Shown here piece by piece: positions 45,157-53,100 of a DNA stretch of 60,387 nucleotides. The first letter of the stretch is position 1. Each line of letters begins with the position of its first letter. Origin of the DNA: Cupriavidus numazuensis (GTDB taxonomy: Bacteria > Pseudomonadota > Gammaproteobacteria > Burkholderiales > Burkholderiaceae); assembly GCF_905397435.1 (NCBI RefSeq), contig NZ_CAJPVI010000054.1, positions 1 through 60,387 of the forward strand, read 5' to 3'. Under the pieces are notes generated by a model. It had not been told where the DNA came from, ran no database searches, and saw only the letters and a program-made list of their open reading frames with translations. Both the position numbers and the translations under genes were made by a program.

Positions 45157-45396
45157 TTACCACACTCGCATACCAGGAGCGCAGAAGCCAGCCACAATAT
45201 CCATAAGTTCGAGGATTTTGTCTTCAATATCATCCGACACGTTATTCCTCATTGCCTCAAGCAGCCCATACACAGATTCGGAGTCAAAGCCTTTCTCTCT
45301 GTATCTAACAAGGATTGTTCGCAAAAAATCAAGCTCACAACTTTTCAATGCGTCGCGCAGTTCGCTATCTAATTCACCATCAAGTTCGGTCATCAT
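45157..45396 (-). CDS. Probable orphan immunity protein
   Basis: This is a 79-residue acidic helical protein (TELDGELDSELRDALKSC and RTILVRYREKGFDSESVYGL), ending in APGMRVW. The start at 45396 overlaps the stop of the upstream chimeric fragment (ATGA), the overlap used by the other toxin/immunity pairs here. A start at 45408 is possible. The toxin is lost except for about its last 25 codons. I do not recognise the family by name. Confidence 0.68.
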   Translation of the reverse strand: MMTELDGELDSELRDALKSCELDFLRTILVRYREKGFDSESVYGLLEAMRNNVSDDIEDKILELMDIVAGFCAPGMRVW

Positions 45397-45555
45397 TGCC
45401 TCACCCATTTCCCACGAGTCGAACCAAGGGCCGCTTGGTAATCAGATAGAGACATGCTTTCGCTCGGTTGAATGGTCATCGTGTCGGACCCGGAGGCGAT
45501 GAAGCCGCCGCCGCTGAGCTTGTCACCTTCGCACGCGATTGAAAGACATATCCTG
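45393..45555 (-). pseudogene. PAAR N-terminal fragment fused to the tail of a lost toxin
   Basis: In one frame the sequence reads SIACEGDKLSGGGFIASGSD, as in the PAAR genes. After TMTI it switches to QPSESMSLSDYQAALGSTRG and ends KWVRQ with a stop that overlaps the next immunity-like gene. No start codon fits the PAAR frame. This looks like a recombination scar that deleted the rest of PAAR, a whole Rhs core and most of a toxin, while keeping the toxin's last codons and the immunity gene. Confidence 0.65.
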
Positions 45556-45583
45556 GTTCCACTTTGCCCAGCTTCTCAGTCTT

Positions 45584-45916
45584 TCAATATCTGCCCCTTA
45601 TCTCGGTCAGCGCCTTCTCTAGCATTCTCATATCCGGCGGGCTTTTTTGCGGGCCTTTCGATCCTAACCACCGATCCACAGGATTCTTCGGACCACTTGC
45701 TAAGAGACGCCCTTCATCGGTCAGCTCGCTTTTCAGAATAGAACTCTTAGTCACAACCCCATGACCGTCACTGATGGTGCACGTCAACAACGCACTCTTT
45801 TCAAGGAACAGAAACAAGTGCTCCATCGCGGCTTGCACGCTTATAGCCATGTCTGGAACGTTGGCATACGCCTTGAGGAGTTCATCAATGTTCCAGAGCT
45901 CATAGTCCTTTCCCAT
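45584..45916 (-). CDS. Probable immunity protein, paralogue of the module 4 immunity protein
   Basis: The 110-residue protein, starting MGKDYELWNIDELLKAY, aligns over its whole length with the product of 43675-44007 (about 60% identity by hand). An AAGGATAG-type site precedes the ATG. The Rhs fragment before it ends at the LTGN segment, well short of any toxin tip, so the cognate toxin is gone. An intact immunity gene without a toxin suggests protection against siblings that still carry the toxin. Confidence 0.75.
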   Translation of the reverse strand: MGKDYELWNIDELLKAYANVPDMAISVQAAMEHLFLFLEKSALLTCTISDGHGVVTKSSILKSELTDEGRLLASGPKNPVDRWLGSKGPQKSPPDMRMLEKALTEIRGRY

Positions 45917-45949
45917 CAATCTATCCTTTCTATTGATGACACACGCGGG

Positions 45950-46740
45950 TGGCATTGCCGGTCAGCGCCGCCTCACCGTGCAGCAGTTTCGTACCCTTCA
46001 GCCCGCCCCACGCCCAGCCACACCACCTTGCCTGACTCGTCCAGCAGTTCCTGCGGTGTGCCCAGATGGTTGTTCTGATACAGGTAAGTGGCATGCCGGG
46101 TCGTCGCCGCATATTCGATAAAGCGCCCATCCGTGCCCGTCGCAAAATGCGCCGCCTCCACCAGCACCTCGTCCAGCTTCGCCAGCGGCACGAACGTCCC
46201 CGGCTCGTGCAGGTAGAGCGACACCGCCAGCCAGGCGTCCTTGAGCGAATGCTGGCGCTGCGCCACCGGCAACGAATACGGGTCCGCCGGGTCTTCGCGT
46301 ATCAAACGCTGCAAGCGGCTCGCCCGGCAGACGCGGCGCGGCATGGAACCGTTCTTCCAGCAGACACACGCGCCGTCCCAGGTAAAGATGGTCCGATCCA
46401 CGCTGCGGTCGGGACGCTCCACTTCCTTCAGCGTGCGGCGCCCGAAGGCGTCGTACTGGAGGCGCACCGTCAGTTCTGCGTGGACCTGGCCGGTGGTATT
46501 GCCGCGCACATCCTCGTTCGCGGCGCAGCGTTGGCGTACCGACGCGCGCACGTAAGCCGGTCGACCGGGTCGTACTCGTCCAGTAAGTTCACCGCGCACT
46601 TGCGCCGTGTGAAGGCGCCAAGCCATACGCCGGGACGAGTGGCAACCGTCCAAGACTTCAGGTCCCACTTCGGAAGTCGATCCTTCGCCTTTGCGACAGC
46701 GACAGTTGCGACGGGCGCGACAGTTCAGCCGCACCAGTGC
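45950..46740 (-). pseudogene. Displaced, truncated Rhs core fragment (module 3)
   Basis: It resembles the Rhs core from somewhat upstream of the ANED segment to EEALTGNA. Compared with the complete gene it lacks about 17 bases near 46325, one base near 46365 and about 11 near 46012, each shifting the frame. It stops before the cleavage motif and tip, so no toxin remains. It starts 9 bp after the stop of an intact PAAR gene. Substitutions such as ERPDRSVDRTIFT and IEYAATTRHA show that it has drifted independently from the other fragments. Confidence 0.8.
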
Positions 46741-46749
46741 CCCCGCCTG

Positions 46750-47013
46750 CTACAGCACCATTGCATGATTACCATAGGCGAGTACGAAGCAGCCACAGGC
46801 GGCCCGGTGCCCGTGCATGACGACGGCCTTGCCGTTGTCCATCACCATGTTTGATCCCTCGATGAGCTGATTGACGCCATGCCCTGGCAGCGGGCAGGAC
46901 ACAAGGTCGCCAACACGCGCGACCCTGCGTCCGAGTATGGTCATCGTTTCGGACCCGGAAGCGATGAAGCCACCGCTGCTGAGTTTGTCACCTTCACAAG
47001 CGATTGAAGACAT
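46750..47013 (-). CDS. PAAR-domain spike-tip protein, intact copy
   Basis: The 87-residue protein begins MSSIACEGDKLSSGGFIASG and ends HGHRAACGCFVLAYGNHAMV-L. It is almost identical to the module 4 copy and gives the reference start for the family here. It presumably caps a VgrG trimer. It is the only PAAR gene in the island with a native-looking start and full frame. Confidence 0.87.
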   Translation of the reverse strand: MSSIACEGDKLSSGGFIASGSETMTILGRRVARVGDLVSCPLPGHGVNQLIEGSNMVMDNGKAVVMHGHRAACGCFVLAYGNHAMVL

Positions 47014-47171
47014 CTGTTTTTCCTTCGTGCTATTTGGCGCCCCAAAGATGGAGATCAGGACGCTGACCACGCTAATGCAGTGCATATAGATCAATGTTGA
47101 GCATGGGCGGTCCATCACTGCCACTGAGCGCCGCGTCAGCAGCGCTTTGTTTGGATATCTGCCGGATCCAA

Positions 47172-47410
47172 TCAATAGCTGGCTAGCGCTAGTAGTTTCT
47201 TCAGATCACAGGGGCCAGCGTATCCGTTAAACTCCGTTTCCGTTGCTTGAACCCTAGTCCAATCCATCTCACTGCGCTCAGAACTCACGATTGTTGATTT
47301 TCTGGCGATTGCTCCGTAGACGTTGCCACTCGTCAACCCGATCGGGTACTTCGAGAAGCAACCTGTAACGGATCGTCATAGCGATGCCGGTTCTGATGCA
47401 GCCTTGTCTG
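47172..47410 (-). pseudogene. Heavily decayed Rhs tip and toxin/immunity remnant
   Basis: On the minus strand, near 47371-47405, the sequence reads LHQNRHRYDDP, a degraded form of the Rhs landmark LYYNRHRYYDP. In a shifted frame it continues GLTSGNVYGAIARKS, like the DPxGLxxGxNxYxY segment, then FNGYAGPCDLKKLLALASY and TGA at 47172. At least one frameshift separates these parts. It is the oldest-looking module here, preserved only as a stub before the PAAR gene. Confidence 0.55.
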
Positions 47411-47459
47411 CAGCACTGCATAGATAGCGAACGGCTACATCAGCAACCTCTCCGAGGAC

Positions 47460-47741
47460 TCACCTCGCTTTCCCGTTAAACTCACGCAACTCCTGTTCAA
47501 TGCTGATTACGCGCTCGCCAACCGCAAGATTCATTGGCCAATACTCAACGACAAAGCGCGCAACTCGGTTGCAATCGATCGTGGTCGGGAGAGGATTCTC
47601 GAGAGAGGCAGCATATTCCCTGAGCACCGCAAGCACATGCTCACGTTGTTCAACTGACACCCCATCTTGATCAGCAAGCTGCGAAACCTCCGCAACGACC
47701 CTGTTCAATTGTGCGAGGAGAGCAACCCTTTTATCTGTCAT
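47460..47741 (-). CDS. Hypothetical protein, possible immunity protein
   Basis: The 93-residue soluble helical protein (MTDKRVALLAQLNRVVAEVS, then DQDGVSVEQREHVLAVLREY) starts within the end of a decayed PAAR gene. No toxin tip is attached. Its location among toxin modules and its small acidic nature suggest an immunity gene that outlived its toxin. The family is not recognised. Confidence 0.55.
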   Translation of the reverse strand: MTDKRVALLAQLNRVVAEVSQLADQDGVSVEQREHVLAVLREYAASLENPLPTTIDCNRVARFVVEYWPMNLAVGERVISIEQELREFNGKAR

Positions 47742-47969
47742 GGCTTACTAAGCGAACCCCGCTGATCGTACCGGAACGTCCTCCGGACGCGTGCAACCGT
47801 CCGCTGTTGCCCTCGATGATCGGAAACTCGCCCAGGCACCTCTTGCACAGCACCATGTTGCCCATCCCGGCGAAGGGGTAGTCGTTGATGTCTGCGCGCC
47901 GAGGATGCCGTCTTGCACGACGCCACCGTGGTCTGTCATGTCGCCGACGAGAACAATGCCATCATCCAT
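47731..47969 (-). pseudogene. Second-type PAAR protein gene, frameshifted
   Basis: It begins MDDGIVLVGDMTDHGGVVQD, the start of Rhs-associated PAAR proteins. After GILGA the frame shifts near 47886 and resumes as DINDYPFAGMGNMVLCKRC, then LGEFPIIEGNSG. The C-terminal His/Cys segment expected after a GRPVAxHGxxTACG-like stretch is replaced by unrelated residues before TAA. It differs from the other PAAR copies and probably came with the E3-type module. Confidence 0.65.
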
Positions 47970-47992
47970 TTTGAGGGCAATCCTTTTCGTTT

Positions 47993-48250
47993 TTAGCCTT
48001 GCTTATCGCATGACAAGAAATAATAATTTTCATAAAGATCGAATTTTCCATCAATTAATGGCGCGAGCATGAGTTCCGCAGCAGCATCGATTGGATATTC
48101 GTCATACATCGGATCTTTTTCATCAACAAACGGAAAAATCGTGCGTAGCATCTCGACGCTCGGTTGTTTTATAAAATTCAAATCTCCGATATAGTGATCG
48201 CCCGCTTTGGCGAATGCGGAAATATACCGACGCACATTTACAGCAATCAT
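47993..48250 (-). CDS. Probable immunity protein to the E3-type RNase tip
   Basis: The 85-residue acidic protein starts at the ATG overlapping the toxin's TGA (ATGA). Visible sequence includes RRYISAFAKAGDHYIGDLNF, DEKDPMYDEYPIDAAAELM and a late DLYENYYFLSCD strand. It does not obviously match the colicin E3 immunity protein, so the pairing rests on position. The coding region is AT-rich compared with the Rhs core, as is usual for exchangeable tips. Confidence 0.75.
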   Translation of the reverse strand: MIAVNVRRYISAFAKAGDHYIGDLNFIKQPSVEMLRTIFPFVDEKDPMYDEYPIDAAAELMLAPLIDGKFDLYENYYFLSCDKQG

Positions 48251-49285
48251 GGTTCTATCCTTCGTGTAGGATTTGGTCCTTTTCCGGGAATCGCTTCGCC
48301 GCTGCCTGGGTCAAATGCCCCTTGGTGACGACCGTGCCTGTCGTATTTCTCCACCTCCCCGTGCTGCGAATCCCACTCGCAGATGCAGCCGTCTGGCAAG
48401 CGCCAACGCTTGCGAAGTCCACCACCGCCTTGAACCGAAGTTTTAGGCTTTGCTCGTTGCGCAGTTGGAAACCCGGGGAGAGAACTCGGGGCCGGGACGT
48501 ACTTGTTGAGCCCCAGCGGATCAACCCAAGCAGTCGGATTCGGCGCGTACTTGTACAGATTCACCCCACCCGCCAACCCAATCGGGTCCTGCGTAATGAA
48601 CCGCCCAGCGTGCGGATCATAGTACCGGTGCCGGTTGTAATACAGCCCCGTCTCCTCATCATGGTACTGCCCCTGCGCGCGAATCGCGTTGCCGGTCAAC
48701 GCCTCCTCACCGTGCAGCAGTTTCGTACCCTTCAGCGCGCCCCACGCCCGGTACCGCCCCAGCCACACCACCTTGCCTGACTCGTCCAGCAGTTCTTGCG
48801 GTGTGCCCAGATGGTCGTTCTGATACAGGTAAGTGGCATGCCGGGTCGTCGCCGGGTACTCGATGAAGCGCCCATCCGTGCCCGTCGCAAAATGCGCCGC
48901 CTGCACCAGCACTTCGTCTAGTTTCGCCAGCGGCACAAACGTCCCCGGCTCGTGCAGGTAGAGCGACACCGCCTGCCACGCGTCGCGCAACGTGTGCTGG
49001 CGCTGCGCCACCGGTAACGAATACGGGTCCGCTGGGTCTTCACGTATCAAACTCTGCAAGCGGCTCGCCCGCTCCATCGGTTCGCCCGGAAACGCGGCGC
49101 AGCATGGAACCGCTCTTCCAGCAGCAACACATCTCCGTCCTAGGTATAGATAGTCCGGTCCACGCTGCGGTCGGGATGCTCCACTTCCTTCAGGGTGCGG
49201 CGCCCGAAGACGTCGTACTGGAAGTCACCGTGCGTTCGACACAGACCTGGCCGGTGTACTTCCCGCGCAGCCGCGCCAGCGCCCC
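48247..49285 (-). pseudogene. Displaced Rhs fragment carrying a colicin-E3-type rRNase tip (module 2)
   Basis: The Rhs part repeats the 3' core from the GKYTGQV segment onward, but is damaged by a one-base loss near 49224, a TAG in place of a Trp codon (49140-49142) and a one-base loss near 49085. From Met at 49077 the frame is open for 276 codons and keeps the cleavage pair DPIGL-N17-DPLGL. The last 86 residues match the catalytic domain of colicin E3: KRWRLPDGCICEWDSQHGEV with the Asp, His and Glu of the active site, then FDPGSGEAIPGKGPNP. That enzyme cuts 16S rRNA in the decoding centre. The tip itself looks intact. Confidence 0.87.
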
Positions 49286-49291
49286 CGCCGA

Positions 49292-49554
49292 CTACAACAC
49301 CATCCCATGATCGCCATGGGCAAGTACGAAACAACCGCAAGCGGCCCGGTGCCCATGCATGACAACGGCCTTGCCATTGTCCGTCACCATGCTTGATCCC
49401 TCGATAAGCTGATTAACGCCATGCCCGGCAGCGGGCAAGACACAAGGTCGCCCACGCGCGCCACCCGGCGCCCGAGTATGGTCATCGTGTCGGAACCGGA
49501 GGCGATGAAAGCGCCGCTGCTGAGTTTGTCACCTTCACATGCAATAGAAGACGT
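49292..49554 (-). pseudogene. PAAR gene, frameshifted and without start codon
   Basis: It is nearly identical to the PAAR gene at 46750-47013. The start codon position reads ACG, and one base is missing in the PLPGHG segment near 49421-49427, so the second half is out of frame. It lies between the immunity gene of the complete Rhs and the module 2 fragment. Confidence 0.78.
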
Positions 49555-49626
49555 AGAATGCTCGTATCCTTCCTAGATACCCTTTAGCCTGACCTTTCAA
49601 GAAGCAACAAAGTTGTTCTTTGCGCA

Positions 49627-50127
49627 TTACTGTTTCGCACAGATTGCGTGAACTAGTATTGCAGTCCTGGCCGTGGGCTGAACCACAAAGGTCGAGATAA
49701 CGTTCTCGCCCGGTCTTACCGAGAACTGCACGCTATCTGTTTGGCTAAAAAAATCGGCACCATCGAACATGACAAGCGTATCACTGCGCCAGTCGATTAT
49801 CAGTTTCTCATTGATTTTCACTGATTTCGGATCAATACGCTCCACCTCTGCGTAAACATCCGAGTCACTGTCTGCCCATTTCCACCGAACTAATAGTTGA
49901 ATACCATTTCCCGTAGCCACTGCGGTCCTCAACGGCTCATCGCCAAGTATCAATGTCTCGGTGCCATGCACAAGAATCTTCCCGGCGTAGTCGCTTATTT
50001 GACATGACAGGTCATAATCGGACGGACTACCATCAATGCCAGTCCACTGCCGTGCCTTCCCTTTCTCCATTACGACTAACGGTCCGCCTGTACTCGATAT
50101 CCATCTTGAGAATCTGTACTTGCTCAT
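49627..50127 (-). CDS. Immunity protein to the complete Rhs toxin, Imm21-like
   Basis: The 166-residue protein has the N-terminal RWISSTGGPLVVMEKGKARQ, then SDYDLSCQISDY and ETLILGDEPLRTA. These resemble what I recall of the Imm21 family from polymorphic toxin loci (moderate confidence; no search was run). The second half is beta-rich. The ATG overlaps the Rhs stop (ATGA), so toxin and immunity are translationally coupled. It is lower in GC than the Rhs core. Confidence 0.8.
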   Translation of the reverse strand: MSKYRFSRWISSTGGPLVVMEKGKARQWTGIDGSPSDYDLSCQISDYAGKILVHGTETLILGDEPLRTAVATGNGIQLLVRWKWADSDSDVYAEVERIDPKSVKINEKLIIDWRSDTLVMFDGADFFSQTDSVQFSVRPGENVISTFVVQPTARTAILVHAICAKQ

Positions 50128-53100
50128 GCCGCCCCCTTTCGTCGCTTCTTAGCTTGCGTTACTTGTCCGGCTTGCTTTCGACTACATAGCAGGCAATGTG
50201 GATATAGTCGCTGTGGTTTTCCATCCTCGTTAAGTGCATTTGCGGTTTGGTGGTCCAAAATAAAGTCGCCACTCTTTTTCCCCGGATCTTTAGTGCCGCA
50301 AGTATGACAACCATCCCGTCGACCGATCGCATTGATTTTGTTTCTTTCGTCCACAGTAAAGTTACGCTCGGGGCCTCTCGCAGGAATAGACTCTGTAGCG
50401 TAGGGGCCGGGCTTCAATGTATCGTCTCCGGTTAGCCCAAGTGGATCAACCCATCCAGTCGAATTAGGCGCGTACTGGTAGAGGTTTACCCCACCCGCCA
50501 ACCCAATCGGATCCTGCGTAATAAACCGCCCCGAATACGGATCATAGTAACGGTGCCGGTTGTAATACAGCCCCGTCTCCTCATCATGGTACTGCCCCTG
50601 CGCGCGAATCGCGTTGCCGGTCAACGCCTCCTCACCGTGCAGCAGTTTCGTACCCTTCAGCGCGCCCCACGCCCGGTACCGCCCCAGCCACACCACCTTG
50701 CCGGACTCGTCCAGCAGTTCCTGCGGCGTGCCCAGATGGTCGTTCTGATACAGGTAAGTGGCATGCCGTGTCGTCGCCGGGTACTCGATGAAGCGCCCAT
50801 CCGTGCCCGTCGCAAAGTGCGCCGCCTCCACCAGCACTTCGTCCAGCTTCACCAGCGGCACGAACGTCCCCGGCTCGTGCAGGTAGAGCGACACCGCCTG
50901 CCACGCGTCGCGCAACGTGTGCTGGCGCTGCGCCACCGGTAACGAATACGGGTCCGCTGGGTCTTCACGTATCAAACTCTGCAAGCGGCTCGCCCGCTCC
51001 ATCGGTTCGCCCGGCAAACGCGGCGCGGCATGGAACCGCTCCTCGAGCAGCAACACATCGCCGTCCCACGTAAAGACGGTGCGATCCACGCTGCGGTCGG
51101 GATGCTCCACTTCCTTCAGCGTGCGGCGCCCGAAGGCGTCGTACTGGAAGTTCACCGTGAGTTCGGCGTGAACCTGGCCGGTGTACTTGCCGCGCGAGTC
51201 CTCGTTCGCGGCGGCGGCGCTGGCGTACCGACGCGCGCATGTAAGCCGGTTGGCCGCGTCATACTCGTACAGCCAGGTCAGGCCCGTCGGCTCACTGCGC
51301 CGCGTGAGGTTGCCCTGCGCATCATGCTCGTAGCGCGTGCCCAGGTACTCCTGCATCACGTTGCCAAGCCACTTCGGCAGGGATTTTTTCCAAGCCTGGA
51401 ACTTCAACCATTCATCGGCGGCCCGCTCGTCGTAGCGCGGTGCGTTCGGGTCGTCCGGATGGTCCCGCCGCCAGGCGGCATCCTCGATGGAGCGTCGCGC
51501 GGCCCGTTCCTGCGGCGTTTCGACCTTGGGCGGGTCGGTCATCCGGGCCGGGTCGATCGGGTTGCCCGCCGGGTCGAAGGCGAATCGTTCCGTCTGGTCC
51601 GGCGTGACCGCCTGGAGCAGCCGGCCCACCGGGTCATAGCCATACTCAGTTACGCCCCGCGCGCGGTCGTCGATGCGCGTGAGGTGCCCCGCCGCGCTGT
51701 AGCGCAGGCGCCGCTCGGCAATCCGGTCGTGCGGCGTGGCCGGGTGCGCGGGCTTCACCACCAGCCTTGCGAGCCGTCCCGCCGGATCGTATTCCCGCTG
51801 CTGGAGGAAGGCCGCATGCTTGCGTCCCGTCTCCCGGTGCAGCTTGTCCCGCTCGAAGTCCAGCAGGGGTTTCCCGTCTAACTGGACGCCGTGCACGTGC
51901 CCCGAGCCGTAGCGCAGCCAGTCCACGGTGCGCGTGTTGGGCAGCGTCGTGCGGGTGCGGTTGCCCAGCGCGTCATACTCGTGGCGGGTGACGGTCAGGT
52001 AGCTCCCCACGAAACTGGCGCGGACATGCTGTTCCTCGGCCACGAGGTTGCCGGCGTCATCGTAGTGCAGCCGTACCTTGCTGCCCTCGGTCTCCGCCGT
52101 GGTCAACCGCCCGCGCTGGTCGTAATAGAACAATTCGGTCGTTTTCCGTCCCGTGCCGTGGATGTCGCGTTGCGTGAGCCTGCCCAGCGAATCGCGGGTG
52201 TACTCGGTCCAGATATCACCGCTGCGGGTCTCGGCCAGCCGCCCGGCACCATCGTAGGCATACCGCACCGCCTTGCCGTCGAATCCGGTTTCCTCGACGA
52301 GCTGCCCGAGCTTGTCGTAGCGGAAGGTGGTCAACTGGTCGTTTTCGTTGCGCAGTTGCACCAGCCGCCAATGGCGGTCGTAGGTGTAGGCCAGCTGACG
52401 ACCCGCCGCGTCGACGCGGCTGTGGGGCTGGTGGTTGCCGTTGTAGCCGTAGCTAGTAACCTGGCCGGCGCCGTCCGTGTACTCCGTCAGGTTGCCTTCG
52501 CCGTCGTGGGCAAACCATTCCCGGATGCCATCGGGTCCGGTCACCTCCAGCAGTTGTCCGCGCGCATCATGCCGGTACCGCGTGACCTGGCCTTCGGCAT
52601 CGGTGCGCGTCAGCAGGTGCCCCCGCAGATCGTAGCCATAGCGCGTCTCGTAGCCCGAGCAGTCGCGCGCCGCGACGAGCCGCCCGCCGCTGTCATAGTC
52701 GAACTGGCGCGTACCTCCCTTCGGATCAGTGACGCCGAGCAGTAGGCCGCTGCCGCTCCATTGGTACTGCGTAGTCCGCTTCGCCGCATCGGTCACGGCC
52801 ACCGGGCGGCCCTGCGCGTCATAGTCGGTCAGGGTCACGTCCCCAGCAGCGCTGGTCACCTTCACCGGCAGGCCGGCTTCGTTGTATTCAGTGCGCGTGG
52901 TGTTGCCCAGCGCATCGGTGACCTCGGTCACACGTCCCGCCTCGTCGTAGCCGAAGCGCTGCACCTCGCCGGCGGCATTCTTCATGCCGACGAGATTGCC
53001 GCGCGCGTCCCACTCATAGCTGTCCGATGTGCCGTCAGCTTGCTCGATCAGGATGATCTGGTTATGCCAGTCGTAGCGGTAGAGGGTGGCGCTGCCCTCA

